Assembly: GCF_028829235.1 (NCBI RefSeq)
Contig: NZ_JAIWJY010000002.1
Span: 310,001-374,000 of the forward strand
Direction: 5' to 3'
Length of the DNA: 64,000 nt
Source of the DNA: Tenacibaculum larymnensis
Lineage (GTDB): Bacteria; Bacteroidota; Bacteroidia; Flavobacteriales; Flavobacteriaceae
Shown here one piece after another: positions 42,630 to 53,500 of this stretch; within the stretch, counting starts at the first letter, position 1; every line of letters begins with the position of its first letter. The position numbers and the translations under genes were made by a program. The notes beneath the pieces are model-generated. The model saw nothing but the letters and a program-made list of their open reading frames with translations, ran no database searches and was not told the DNA's origin.

Positions 42630-43628
42630 ATGAAAAAAGTTTTATACCCATTAGCACTTGTAAGTGTATCAGTTTTATTATCGTGTAAGCAGACTAAAAA
42701 GACTAGTAACGAAGTTGCTATGAATACTGTAGAGGTAACTCAGGAAAAAGAAAGTAAAGAAGAGTTAATCGATTCTGTTTTAGTAAGAAAACACTTATAT
42801 ACACTTGCTTCAGATGAAATGGAAGGAAGAAAACCTGGAACTGAGGGCATGGAGAAAGCAACTAAGTATATAGAAAATGAGTATAAAAGAATAGGCTTAA
42901 AAACTTTTGATACACTAACTACGTATCGTCAAAATTTTGAATATAAGGGTATTAAAATGAGCAATATTATAGGCTTGTTAGAAGGAAAGTCTAAAAAAGA
43001 TGAGTTTGTTATTGTATCTGCACATCACGATCACTTAGGAGTAAAGAAAGATGGAGAAGGAGATAGAGTTTTTAATGGAGCAAACGATGATGCTTCTGGA
43101 GTTACAGGTGTATTATCATTAGCTGAATATTATGCAAAAAAAGGAAATAATGAACGTAGTATTTTGTTTGTATGTTTTACAGCGGAAGAAATGGGATTGG
43201 TAGGTTCTGAGTACTTTGGAAAAGGAATTGATGCTAGTAAGTTTGTAGCAGGAATTAATTTAGAGTTAATTGGTAAACAACCGAAAACAGGACCAAAAAC
43301 TGCATGGTTAACTGGCTTTGATAAATCAGATTTTGGAAAAATAATTCAAAAGAATTTAGAAGGATCAGGATACAAGTTATTTCCAGATCCATATCCGAAA
43401 TTTCAATTGTTCTTACGATCAGATAATGCTTCTTTAGCACGTTTAGGTGTGCCGTCTCATACATTTTCAACCACTCCAATTGATATTGATGCTGATTATC
43501 ATAAAGTAACGGATGAGGCTGAAACCTTAAATATGACTGTATTAACAGAAACTGTTAAAGCAGTTGCTAGAGGTACTCAAAGTATTATTGAAGGAAAAGA
43601 TACCCCCACTAGAGTAAATATGGAGTAA
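42630..43628 (+). CDS. M28-family zinc aminopeptidase-like lipoprotein
   Basis: This 332-residue protein has a lipoprotein signal with lipobox LLSCK (Cys near residue 19). Peptidase M28 zinc ligands are visible: SAHHDHLG near 130, NGANDDASGV near 150 (bridging Asp), FTAEEMGLVGS near 184 with the catalytic Glu pair, and a final His in VPSHTF near 275. Such proteins are envelope-attached aminopeptidases. It is a single gene with a terminator at 43653. Confidence 0.92.
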   Translation: MKKVLYPLALVSVSVLLSCKQTKKTSNEVAMNTVEVTQEKESKEELIDSVLVRKHLYTLASDEMEGRKPGTEGMEKATKYIENEYKRIGLKTFDTLTTYRQNFEYKGIKMSNIIGLLEGKSKKDEFVIVSAHHDHLGVKKDGEGDRVFNGANDDASGVTGVLSLAEYYAKKGNNERSILFVCFTAEEMGLVGSEYFGKGIDASKFVAGINLELIGKQPKTGPKTAWLTGFDKSDFGKIIQKNLEGSGYKLFPDPYPKFQLFLRSDNASLARLGVPSHTFSTTPIDIDADYHKVTDEAETLNMTVLTETVKAVARGTQSIIEGKDTPTRVNME

Positions 43629-43652
43629 ACATATTGAAAACTTAAAGTAAAG

Positions 43653-43677
43653 AAGGAGCTATAGGCTCCTTTTTTTA
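43653..43677 (+). terminator. Terminator after the M28 peptidase gene
   Basis: AAGGAGC pairs with GCTCCTT across TATAG, followed by seven T residues, 25 bp after the stop. Confidence 0.9.
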
Positions 43678-43808
43678 TTGGCTTTCTATACGTGGGTTTT
43701 AAGATAATGTTAATTATCATAAACCTTAATTGCGTTAAGTGTTAAAAATATATTAAAATTTTAGTATATTCGAAAAAAAATAATTTTAATCTTTAACCCC
43801 TTCAAAAA

Positions 43809-45293
43809 ATGAAAAAAACACTTTTAAGCCTAACGGTTGTTTTAACTATGATCTCATGTTCTAACAATGATGAAACATTAGATATAAAACAAGATCAAGA
43901 TTTACTTACCAAAAAAGAAATCAATTCAAAAATTAAGACATCTTTAGAAGAAACTGGAGATTTTAAATGGATGTCACAAGATGCTCATACAATATGGAGT
44001 GCAGTGAATCATGGAGAAAATATCTTGACTATAGGCTACGGTACTTCAAAAAATAACTATGCGAAGAGTGAAGAAAGTACGAATATTAAAAATGAGTTAC
44101 TAGCCTTAGTAAGAAGTTTTGAACCTACTTCAGCAAAGGGAGAAACGGAACTATATGTAAACGAAAATATTAATGTATTAGATATTAAAGTTACCAACAA
44201 GGAAACAATAAATGTCTTATTAAAAGACAACAGAGTTCGTTATATAGAACCAGGAGGATATAGTTTTTTAGAGTCAAATGCTCAAGCTAAATCAGATTCA
44301 TCAGGTTCTTCAGGATGTGGGTATGGTACAGCAACTTTAAACACGAGTGATTACCGTACAGTATCACCAGGTGCTAGATTACCATGGTCTTTCGATGCAC
44401 ATAACATTTCACAAGCTTGGAATTACAGTACAGGATCAGGTGTAACTGTAGCGGTGGTTGATTCTGGTTTATCACCAGAGCAAAAATGGATGAACCAGTA
44501 TTTTAACGATGGATATTCATCAGGAAGAACAGTTCAGAAATATGGAACCTTTGTAGATTCTTGGTGGGCGTGGTCTAATAATTATGACGGAGTAAATGAC
44601 AAGTGTGGTCATGGAACAAAAATGGCAGCAGTAGCTACAGCTCCAAGAAATAATGATAATTTACCTGTAGGTGTTGCTTATAATGCAAACTTAGTAACGT
44701 ATAGAGCAGTTGAAAATGTAGTAATTGACGATTACCATGAAAAAAGAGGTGTTGTTGAAGCATTAACAGCATTGGCAAACAGAAGTGATGTAAAAGTTAT
44801 TTCTATGTCATTAGGTTCTCCGTTTAGTATTGGTAATGTATCGGATGCAGTTAAGTATGCACATAGTAAAGGAAAGATGATTTTAGCAGCAGGAGGAACT
44901 TCTACTTCATTTACTACTTGGTATGGAGTAATTTTTCCAGCAAGTATGTCTGAAACTGTTGCGGTAACAGGTGTTAAAGAAGGACAATACAGCAAGTGTG
45001 ATGTATGTCATACAGGATCACAAATTGATTTTACTGTACAAATGCAACGTACTAACGGAACAGATAATAAAATACCTGTATTAAGTTATTATGACGGGCA
45101 GGAAAATTATATTGGAGGTTCATCTGTAGCAACAGCTACTACAGCAGGTATTGCTGCATTGGTATGGGCAAAAAATCCTTCTTGGTCAAGAGAACAAGTT
45201 TTACAAAAAATGAAAGAGTCTGCTGATTTTTATCCAAACAAACATTCAGAGTTTGGATATGGAAATATTGATGCTTTAAAAGCGGTTCAATAA
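43809..45293 (+). CDS. S8-family subtilisin-like serine protease, lipoprotein
   Basis: This 494-residue protein has a lipoprotein signal (LTMISCSN, Cys near 17). A ~140-residue propeptide-like region follows, then the subtilase catalytic domain with Asp in VAVVDSGLS near 217, His in CGHGTKMAAV near 266 and Ser in GGSSVATATTAG near 438. The catalytic triad is complete. It probably acts as an envelope or surface protease. No T9SS sorting domain is present. It is a single gene between two terminators. Confidence 0.93.
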   Translation: MKKTLLSLTVVLTMISCSNNDETLDIKQDQDLLTKKEINSKIKTSLEETGDFKWMSQDAHTIWSAVNHGENILTIGYGTSKNNYAKSEESTNIKNELLALVRSFEPTSAKGETELYVNENINVLDIKVTNKETINVLLKDNRVRYIEPGGYSFLESNAQAKSDSSGSSGCGYGTATLNTSDYRTVSPGARLPWSFDAHNISQAWNYSTGSGVTVAVVDSGLSPEQKWMNQYFNDGYSSGRTVQKYGTFVDSWWAWSNNYDGVNDKCGHGTKMAAVATAPRNNDNLPVGVAYNANLVTYRAVENVVIDDYHEKRGVVEALTALANRSDVKVISMSLGSPFSIGNVSDAVKYAHSKGKMILAAGGTSTSFTTWYGVIFPASMSETVAVTGVKEGQYSKCDVCHTGSQIDFTVQMQRTNGTDNKIPVLSYYDGQENYIGGSSVATATTAGIAALVWAKNPSWSREQVLQKMKESADFYPNKHSEFGYGNIDALKAVQ

Positions 45294-45322
45294 AAATCAA
45301 CTAACTAACTAACCTTAGAAAA

Positions 45323-45349
45323 AAGTCTCGTTTACGCGAGGCTTTTTGT
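45323..45349 (+). terminator. Terminator after the S8 protease gene
   Basis: AAGTCTCG pairs with CGAGGCTT (one wobble pair), followed by a T-run, 30 bp after the stop. Confidence 0.85.
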
Positions 45350-45399
45350 ATTTTTATAAGGTATAGTTTTTGATTAAATACACCGTAAAGAATTTATAT

Positions 45400-45915
45400 A
45401 TGAAGTATTACAAATATTTTTTTCTGCTAGTTATTATTGGATGCTCCTCTTCTAAAGTAGTATATGACTACGATAGTCAAACAGATTTTAGTCAGTATAA
45501 AACCTTTAATTTTTTTGAAGATGCTGGTAAAGGTTTAAATGAGTTGGACATAAAAAGGGTTACTTACGAAGTAACAGTGGCTTTGGAAGCTAAAGGAATG
45601 CAATTGACAGAAAACCCAGATATGTATATCAATATTTTAGCTGAGGAACGAGAATCTCTTAATAGAAATACGATAGGTGTCGGACTAGGAAGTGGGGGAA
45701 GAAATGTTGGGTTTGGAATTTCAGGCGGAATACCTATTGAGAGTAGAAAAATAAACCAGCAATTAACCATTGATTTTGTTGAAAGTAAAGACAATCAGTT
45801 AATATGGCAAGGAATTGCTACTAGTGAAATAAGAGAAAAAGCAACACCAGAACAAAAGAAATTACATTTTCAAAAAGTAATTGGTAAAGTGCTTAATAAT
45901 TATCCGCCAAAATAA
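45400..45915 (+). CDS. DUF4136-family lipoprotein
   Basis: Starting at ATG 45400 (MKYYKYFFLLVIIGCSS) gives a clear lipoprotein signal with lipobox IIGCS and 171 residues; the frame also opens ten codons earlier without signal features. The mature sequence (YDSQTDFSQYKTFNFF, then LIWQGIATSEI and a RALxKxLNNYPPK-like end) matches DUF4136, a family of envelope lipoproteins of unknown function. Confidence 0.87.
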   Translation: MKYYKYFFLLVIIGCSSSKVVYDYDSQTDFSQYKTFNFFEDAGKGLNELDIKRVTYEVTVALEAKGMQLTENPDMYINILAEERESLNRNTIGVGLGSGGRNVGFGISGGIPIESRKINQQLTIDFVESKDNQLIWQGIATSEIREKATPEQKKLHFQKVIGKVLNNYPPK

Positions 45916-45923
45916 GATAGTAA

Positions 45924-45956
45924 AAAAAGCCTCTTGGTTTTACCAAAAGGCTTTTT
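45924..45956. terminator. Bidirectional terminator between convergent genes
   Basis: AAAAAGCC...GGT pairs with ACC...GGCTTTTT around a short loop, with A- and T-tracts on either side. It lies between the DUF4136 gene and the phytase gene, which point at each other. Confidence 0.9.
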
Positions 45957-45984
45957 AAATTACACAAGAAACACACTAATTTGA

Positions 45985-47049
45985 CTAATCTAAATGTAGA
46001 TTTCTAGATATCTTCTGCCAATCAACCAGTTTAAAATTTTGATGTAAACTGTCTTTACCTTGGGTATTAGCACCATCTTGCGCAATAAAGAATCCTTTAG
46101 GATATTTTGCGCCAAAATTAACAGAGGTTACATCAATTCCGTCCGTATCGTATGTACCGTCAATCAAACCATCTTTTAATGAAAAGCTTCCTAGGTATTG
46201 ATTGCTAACTCTGTCAAAAACAGCATAACTGTTATTTCCTTGTGACGATAAAATAATATACCCTTTTCCGTTTCCAGCATCGTATAAGGTAACCCCTTCA
46301 AAATCATCTTTCATATTCAAATCTTTGGTGCTGATAACCTTTACGCGCTTATTTTCAGCATTAGGTTCTGCATCGTACTTCCAAAGCGCTTTGTTCTCTT
46401 CTCCAATATATACTTTGGCGTGTACATCATCGGCAACAATACCTTCTCCTTGACTTCCTAATGAAAATTCACGAACTAACTTGGCATCAATTTTAGTATT
46501 GTTTTCAAACAGTTCCCATTGCTCAACACCGCCTTTTTTACCAACCATAAAAACATAAAATTTGTTAGTTTTAGGGCTTTTATACATTCCTAAACCGTAT
46601 ACTTCTTTTAAGTTAGAAGTTATTTTTCTTGCAGCAGCATCTTCTAATTCACCAGTAGGCTTTACAATCAATACAGAAATAGTATTATAGGTTCTATTAC
46701 TAGCGGTAACAACCGAAACTTCTTTTCCGTTTAATAAGAATCCATCACGAATATCAACATTGTTTACACGTCCTATTTTATAAGAATACAAGCGTTTTCC
46801 TTCTAAATTATAAACTTCTAAACCTTCTTTTTTGTTTGTACCAATTATGGTTGATTTTGTTACATCAACAGGATTTATCCACACACACGGATCATCAGCG
46901 GCGTCGTCAAAAGAAGTGACAGGTTCTGTTTCAGCGTCAGCAACTAAAGCTACCACTGGTTTAACTTGTGGGTTTTGATGGACTATTTTTTCAACTTTAC
47001 AAGCGCTTAAAATAAGGCAAGTAAGTGTTATTTTATATAAATTATTCAT
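45985..47049 (-). CDS. Beta-propeller phytase, lipoprotein
   Basis: This 354-residue protein has a lipoprotein signal with lipobox ILSAC. It has beta-propeller phytase motifs: FDDAADDPCVWINP, GTNKKEGLEVYNLEGK, the R-x-NNVDI strand, GSQGEGIVADD, and YDTDGIDVTSV. This family removes phosphate from phytate using calcium. It begins 3 bp after the stop of a TonB-dependent receptor gene, so receptor and enzyme form one unit for inositol-phosphate or phosphate scavenging. In marine Bacteroidota this pairing is common. Confidence 0.93.
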   Translation of the reverse strand: MNNLYKITLTCLILSACKVEKIVHQNPQVKPVVALVADAETEPVTSFDDAADDPCVWINPVDVTKSTIIGTNKKEGLEVYNLEGKRLYSYKIGRVNNVDIRDGFLLNGKEVSVVTASNRTYNTISVLIVKPTGELEDAAARKITSNLKEVYGLGMYKSPKTNKFYVFMVGKKGGVEQWELFENNTKIDAKLVREFSLGSQGEGIVADDVHAKVYIGEENKALWKYDAEPNAENKRVKVISTKDLNMKDDFEGVTLYDAGNGKGYIILSSQGNNSYAVFDRVSNQYLGSFSLKDGLIDGTYDTDGIDVTSVNFGAKYPKGFFIAQDGANTQGKDSLHQNFKLVDWQKISRNLHLD

Positions 47050-47051
47050 TT

Positions 47052-49799
47052 CTAAAAATTGTATTTTAAACCAGCATTCCAGTTGTAGTTATAAAACTCG
47101 GCTTGCATTGTTTGGTGTTTTGTACCTTGGTAAAAACGTAATTCTTGATTAGTTAAGTTTTTTGCTTCAGCAAAGATTTGTAAGTTTTTGGTAATACGGT
47201 AAGAAACATTTAGGTCTACAAACAATTGTTCGTCATAAAATACATCAGTAAAGGTATCGTCTCCGTATTCAAAAATATAATCATCAGCAAAGTTTAGTGA
47301 GGCTCTAATAGATAGTTTAGAACTTTCATAGGCTAACGATCCGTTAAACATGTTTTTAACAGCACCAGCTAAAGGTAATCCATCTTCTCTATCAGCAATA
47401 CCATCTGTTTTAGAATCTGTATAGGTATAGTTACCATACACTGTTAAGTTTCTTAAGAAACCTGGTAAGAAGTTTAATTTACGTTGTAAAGCAACTTCAA
47501 AACCATAAATTTCTGCAGTACCTCCGTTGAAAGGCCTTGTTACATCATAAGTTTCTGTAACACCTCCAATGGTAATTGGTTCTTCAGTAACTGAATTATA
47601 AATAAATTTATCTAAATCTTTGTAAAAAACTCCTGCTGATATAATACCTACATTACTAAAGTAGTGTTCAAACATTAAATCAAAGTTCATCGCTTCAGTA
47701 GGATCTAAATTAGGGTTTCCATACTCAGCTTCAATATCATCACTATTAATGTTTCTGTAAGGTACTAAATCGTAATAGTTAGGTCTCGCAATTGTGTTTG
47801 TCCAAGCAGCTCTAACAATGGTATTTTTATCAATATTGTATTTTGCTTGTAAGTTTGGTAACCAGTTTGTGTAGTTTCGAGTTCCAGATGTTTTAGTTAC
47901 GTCGCTTAAATCTTGAGCAGTTTCAACATCAATAGCAAAACCATTGTAGTCAGTTGTTGTTTTTTCAACTCTTATACCTGCAATAAAAGAAAAGTTATTA
48001 TTAATGTTTTGTTGCAACATTCCATAAAAAGCATAAATATTTTCGTTTGCATTGTAGTTTTCAGGAACAAATTCATCTAGTACAAGTTCACCTCCTGTTA
48101 AGTTTAAACTTCCTAAAAATTCTTTTGAAACAAAAAGCCCCGATTTATAATCATCACCTGCTAAATAACCATTAATAGTATAGTCTTTAGTAGTAGTGGT
48201 ATTCATGGTTGGAAATTGATCTTCTAAATCATATTCATAAAAATTATTGTCTCTTACTTTTTCTTTGTATTTGTGCTTAAATCCAAATTTTAAAGAGTTT
48301 TTAAAAGTTCCTGTAGCATTGATTGGAACTAAAACATCAAAATTAGAACTGATTTTACGTTCTTGTGTAAATCCTTGTTGTTGGGTTACTTCTTTGTATT
48401 CAAAAGTTGAAGGATCGTTAAAATCATTGTTTGTTGGTCGTAATACAGGGAAGTTTGTTCGCGAGAAGTCTTGCATAACTTCAATATCATCATTCTCAAA
48501 ACTTATGTAACGTTCATCTGGACGTTCTTCTTTTGCCTTGGCAGTTCCTGTTTTCCAGTTTAGTTTAATATTCCCAAAAATAATATGTTCTCCACCTACA
48601 GATATATTGTAAGTACTTTGACGCTCTAAACGCGTGTTGTCATTCGTATCGTTGTTGATGCCTCCTTTAGTTTGACGACGTACTTCAGCTTTTGATAATC
48701 CAGTAGCATCAGGTTCATCTATTTTTCTAAAACGTACTCTGTAACGATTTTCATAATCGTTTCGTTGGTTGTACATAGACTTGAAGAAAATTGTATTGTT
48801 GTTGTCAGGTGTCCAGTCTAAGTTGGCGGAAACACTCATTCTGTTTCTTTTTACGTCGTAGCGTCTAATATCGTGTTCACCAATGTAGGTTTTACTATTT
48901 TCTTTTTCCCATTCAAACTCAACATTATCTGAACCATAATCGTTAGAGTTATATGAAGCATTGATTACATAGCCTAGTTTGTCTTTAAAAGTTCTGTTGG
49001 CGACTAATGCAGAAACATTATAGTTAGGTGTGTTTCTTACAGGGTTTTGTCCGTAAGAACCAGCAACAAAAGCTCTAAAAGTAGTAGGAGCAGAGCGTGT
49101 AACTAAATTAACAGAGCCACCAATAGCGTCTCCTTCCATATCAGGTGTAACAGCTTTGTTAACTTCAATGGTTTGAATCATGTCAGAAGGAATTAAGTCC
49201 ATTTGAACTCTACGGTTGTCACCTTCAGCAGACGGAATTCTGTCACCATTTAAAGTTACCGAGTTTAATTGGGGTGCTAATCCACGAATAACAATATCTC
49301 TAGCTTCTCCTTGATCATTTTGCATAGAAATACCAGGAACACGCTTTAAGGCATCACCAATATTAGCATCAGGAAACTTTCCTACTTGATCGGCAGAAAT
49401 AATATTGGTTATATTCTCTTTGTTTTTTTGCTGATTTAAGGCTTTAGCTTGTCCTTTACCAATACTTCCTTTAATAACAACTTCATCCAACCTGTCTATT
49501 TTAGGTGTTAGAGAAAAGTTCTTAGATTGAATACTGTTTGTAAGTGTAATAGTTTCTGTTAGGGTTTGATAACCTAAGAAAGATATTTGAACTTTGTAAT
49601 TCCCTATTGGTAAATTTAAAAGTTCGTAGTTTCCATTAAAGTCGGTAGAAAATCCAACTTGTAAAGAAGGAATGCTAATCGTAGCTCCAGGTAAAGGTTG
49701 ATTTGTTTCGTCTAAAACTCTTCCTTTTAATCCAGATTTACTTTGTGAGTATCCTAAAATACTAACAAAGCATAGAGTAATTAAAATTAATTTTTTCAT
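47052..49799 (-). CDS. TonB-dependent outer-membrane receptor paired with the phytase
   Basis: This 915-residue protein has, in order, a signal peptide (1-19), a carboxypeptidase-regulatory-like domain (about 22-100, SGLKGRVLDETNQPLPGATI), a plug domain (about 120-235, GDALKRVPGISMQ, VIRGLAPQLNSVTLNGDRIP) and a 22-strand barrel ending in NAGLKYNF with the terminal Phe. It should import a phytate-derived or other organophosphate ligand using TonB energy. The phytase gene follows by 2-3 bp. No SusD partner is present. Upstream 49800-50012 holds no gene and probably contains the promoter. Confidence 0.93.
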   Translation of the reverse strand: MKKLILITLCFVSILGYSQSKSGLKGRVLDETNQPLPGATISIPSLQVGFSTDFNGNYELLNLPIGNYKVQISFLGYQTLTETITLTNSIQSKNFSLTPKIDRLDEVVIKGSIGKGQAKALNQQKNKENITNIISADQVGKFPDANIGDALKRVPGISMQNDQGEARDIVIRGLAPQLNSVTLNGDRIPSAEGDNRRVQMDLIPSDMIQTIEVNKAVTPDMEGDAIGGSVNLVTRSAPTTFRAFVAGSYGQNPVRNTPNYNVSALVANRTFKDKLGYVINASYNSNDYGSDNVEFEWEKENSKTYIGEHDIRRYDVKRNRMSVSANLDWTPDNNNTIFFKSMYNQRNDYENRYRVRFRKIDEPDATGLSKAEVRRQTKGGINNDTNDNTRLERQSTYNISVGGEHIIFGNIKLNWKTGTAKAKEERPDERYISFENDDIEVMQDFSRTNFPVLRPTNNDFNDPSTFEYKEVTQQQGFTQERKISSNFDVLVPINATGTFKNSLKFGFKHKYKEKVRDNNFYEYDLEDQFPTMNTTTTKDYTINGYLAGDDYKSGLFVSKEFLGSLNLTGGELVLDEFVPENYNANENIYAFYGMLQQNINNNFSFIAGIRVEKTTTDYNGFAIDVETAQDLSDVTKTSGTRNYTNWLPNLQAKYNIDKNTIVRAAWTNTIARPNYYDLVPYRNINSDDIEAEYGNPNLDPTEAMNFDLMFEHYFSNVGIISAGVFYKDLDKFIYNSVTEEPITIGGVTETYDVTRPFNGGTAEIYGFEVALQRKLNFLPGFLRNLTVYGNYTYTDSKTDGIADREDGLPLAGAVKNMFNGSLAYESSKLSIRASLNFADDYIFEYGDDTFTDVFYDEQLFVDLNVSYRITKNLQIFAEAKNLTNQELRFYQGTKHQTMQAEFYNYNWNAGLKYNF

Positions 49800-50012
49800 T
49801 TTGAAATCTTTAGTGAATTATCCACGGCGAAATTATTTATGATAACTAGCAACCAGATTTCAAATTTGTTAGTAAAAAATTATTAAAATGTATTTATAAA
49901 GTTGATTATATGTTAATTGGTTAAGGTTTTAATGATGTTTTAGTGTTTTTGAATTAAAGTAAAAATTACTTTATAAAAATATTTAACGTTTAAATTATAA
50001 GGGCATAAAAAG

Positions 50013-50043
50013 AAAAACCTCCAAGTTAACTTGGAGGTTTTTT
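50013..50043 (-). terminator. Terminator of the small outer-membrane protein gene
   Basis: AAAAACCTCCAAG pairs with CTTGGAGGTTTTT in a nearly perfect palindrome 22 bp past the stop of the minus-strand gene at 50065. It also works for the opposite direction. Confidence 0.9.
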
Positions 50044-50064
50044 ATAAATTTTATTACTGTCTTT

Positions 50065-50538
50065 TTAGAATTGGTAACGGATACCTAAACCGAAGTCAGA
50101 GTTAAAGTCTTTATAATAATCACCGAATCCTATGTCAGGTCTATAATCTAAAGAAATCATTAAAGGGATATCAAAACTATATTCGATTCCAATTACACCA
50201 GAAACAAAAACGTATGTTTCTGACACATCTACATTCTTTGCATTCCAGTGACCTAAACCACCACCAGCACCAGCGAACCAGTTAAAGCGGTTTTCTAATT
50301 GCCATACCCATTGGTATAAAGCGGTAGCTTTAAATCCATCATATCCACTACCATTTCTTAAACCTAAATCAAGTTCTAAACGATTGTTATCGCTTAATCT
50401 ACGTTGGTAAGAAATTTCAGCTCCAAAACCATCATTATCTCCTAAACGAAGACCAATAGCATTGTCAGAAATTTCTTGGGCATTAGCTGTAAAAAACGAA
50501 AGGGTTAAAAATCCGATAAATAAAAAGATTTTTTTCAT
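50065..50538 (-). CDS. Small outer-membrane beta-barrel protein
   Basis: This 157-residue protein has a signal peptide (IFLFIGFLTLSFFTANAQ, cleavage near residue 20). Alternating barrel strands follow (IGLRLGDNDGFGAEISYQRR, LELDLGLRNGSGYDGF, WFAGAGGGLGHWN), and it ends GLGIRYQF with the terminal Phe recognised by BAM. It resembles the OmpA/OmpX-size eight-strand barrels common in Flavobacteriia. It follows the alpha-2-macroglobulin gene by 41 bp on the same strand, but the two need not be functionally linked. Confidence 0.82.
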   Translation of the reverse strand: MKKIFLFIGFLTLSFFTANAQEISDNAIGLRLGDNDGFGAEISYQRRLSDNNRLELDLGLRNGSGYDGFKATALYQWVWQLENRFNWFAGAGGGLGHWNAKNVDVSETYVFVSGVIGIEYSFDIPLMISLDYRPDIGFGDYYKDFNSDFGLGIRYQF

Positions 50539-50578
50539 AATTTTTAATTTAGTGTTATGTGTTGCTAAGATAGTTATT

Positions 50579-53500
50579 TTATTTAATTAGTAATCTCTCT
50601 CCTTTTGAATGACTACTAAATTCAGGTGCATACATGCCTTGAATTGTTGTAATACCATTGCTAAAGTTTCCTGCATTATTTATACGAACATCATATTCAA
50701 ATACATATATTCCTTTAGGTAAACGCTCAAAAAAGAAATTTGTTGCAGCATCTTTTGTGCTTTCGTAGTATCCTAAACCATCTTGCCACTTGTATTGAGA
50801 TAATACGTTAATCGGTTCAACTCCGCTTGCTCTCATATCTTTCATATGAACAAACTCCATATTTCTATCCGAACGAAGTTCAATTCTAACAGTAATTAAA
50901 TCTCCAACATTTAACTGTGTGTTTTCTGTAACTTCTTGGAGTTGCTTACCAGTATTAGTATTAACTTTTTTAAATAGTTTTTTATTTAATTGTAAAGGAG
51001 TTTTAGCAGAAGTAATTTTATCTAAATTTTCAAAATACTGCCAATACAATCCACCCCAAGCAATACCTTTTCCTTTTTTAGAAATACTAACAGTACTCAT
51101 ATTAGGAGTGATTTCAGAACCATTCCATGAAGTTTTAAAATAACCAGTACCTGCTTCAATTTTTGTATCTTCTAATTTAGAAGGATTGATAGTTTGCTTT
51201 CCGATTTTCACATCCACCATATCAGTTACCGAGATCCAATCATTACCTTGTAATAATAAAGCATATACAGCCTCAGTAGTTGCTTTGGTGGTTTTCCAAC
51301 GATTGGTTTGTTTGTTTTTTAGTAACCATATTTTTAAGTTATCAATCGTTTCTGTGTTATTTTCAATTTCTGAAAAAGCTTCAATTAATAACGATTGGGT
51401 TTCAATAGGTGCTTGGTGCCAGTACCAACTTGGTTGATTTTCTTTCCAGTACATTCCTAATTCATCAGAAGTAATACTGTTCTCTCTTAAAGATTTTAAA
51501 ATTTTAGAAGAGATCTGTGTATTACCATTTCTAAACTGTAGCAGGGAAATTTGTCCTTTTCCGTATAAACTAAACTCTTTCCAGTAAGTTGCTGTTTGAC
51601 TTTTATAGTATTCAAAAGCGGTTTTAGTTGTATCGTTAATTTCAATATTAGTATAAAAAGAACGCATGTATAAATACTGAATAATGAAATAGTTTAGATG
51701 GTTTTTCTTTAAGTACTCAGTATATTTTTTTTGATCTTTTTCAGCTTTAATACGTTCAGCACTTTCTAATAATTTCTTGTAGGTATGTTCAATTTCAGTA
51801 TCTAAAAAGTGAATAGCATCTACAAGCATTTTCTGTAAAGAATCATCTTTATTGTCAATACCTAATTTTTGTAAATGTCCAAAACCAGTAACAATATGAT
51901 TCGTGATATAAACATTAGGATTATCATTCTCTTTAAACCAAGGGAATCCTCCATTGTTTAATTGCATTTGCAATAGTTTATTAATGGCGTTTTGTTGCTC
52001 GTATTTCATTTTGTTTAAATCAAATAACAAAGCAATACGCTTCTTTTGTTCGGTTTCAGATTGAGCATCACGTAACCAAGGAGTCTCTTGGATAATCAAT
52101 GATTTTAATTCTTGATTCTTTTCTAAGTTACTCAACAAAGTATCTGAAGATTTCCAAGTATTGAACACCTCTTGTATTCTTGGATTTGAATTTGCGATAT
52201 GACTAGCGAGTGTGTTTGCATAATAACGTGCAAAGGTTTGTTCACTACATTCGTATGGATATTCCATTAAATACGGTAAAGCTTGCACAGCATACCATGC
52301 AGGGTTTGAGGTAACTTCTAACGTTAATTTATGGTGACTGAGCGTAGTCGAAGTTTGATTTTTAAGCTTATCTAATGTAAATGTTTTGGTTTCATTTGAA
52401 CGAACCCACATAGGTAAGGTTTCAGTAACTAACATTCTATTAGATAAAACAGGCAATACATTTTGTTCTCCATCAGAAAAATCTCCAGCCTTTGCAACTA
52501 CTTTATATTGAATTGCTTGATAGGTGTCAGGAATTGATAAGTTCCAAGATACATTGGTGTTTCCATTGGCATTAACATTAAAAGATTGATTTTTCGTAGA
52601 ATTATCTAACAAGTTGATTTCTTTTCCTGTAATAGCATCGGTTAATATAAGTAACGCTGTCCCTTGTAAGTTTTTATCAGAGATGTTAGCTATTTTGGTA
52701 TTTAATGTAATTTGATCTCCTTCTCTTAAAAACCTTGGAGCATTAGGAATTACCATCAACTCTTTTTGAGTTACAGTAGTTAATGTCTTGGTAGCTGACT
52801 GTAATTCTTTTGTATGTGCTAGTAACTGCAATTTCCAGCGTGTTAAAGCTTCTGGAGTGGTAAAACTAAACGTAATATTACCTTCTTTATCAGTTTGTAA
52901 ATGCGGGTAGAAAAAGGCAGTTTCTTGTAGATTTTTACGAATTTGTACTCCATCTAAAGAGACTTTATTTCCTTTTTCCTCTTTTACACCTAGAGCGGTC
53001 ACAACCATTTCATCTAGTAAGTTTTCTTGAGTATCTAAAAGAGCTTTTTCTTCAACAATCTCTCTTTCAGGTGAAGGTTGCATTTTAGAACTCATAGCTA
53101 AGCCTCTTAAACGAATATTTCTATTCATTCCGAAGTAAAAACCAAACCAATTTAATTGGTCGTATCGTTGAGTTTTAAAAGATGAAGGGTAGTTATTATT
53201 AAAAACTCTGAAACGTTCATTACCAAAACTTTGATAAGCATTAGCGTTACCACTATAAGAGTAATATGTAGAAGTTGAGATAGGAGAAAACTCCCAATTA
53301 TGAGGTTTAAACTCATCTAAAGAAGCATCATACATACTCGCTAACACCTCTGCAGCTACTTTGTTGTTTTTATCGTTTTTAATGGTAAAACTCCAGGTTT
53401 CTTGGGTTCCAGGTTGTAATTTATCTCTAAACGTATTGGTTTCTATAGTAATGCTATTTTGTTCATTTGGAACAGAAATAGGAATTATTCCACTAACGAA

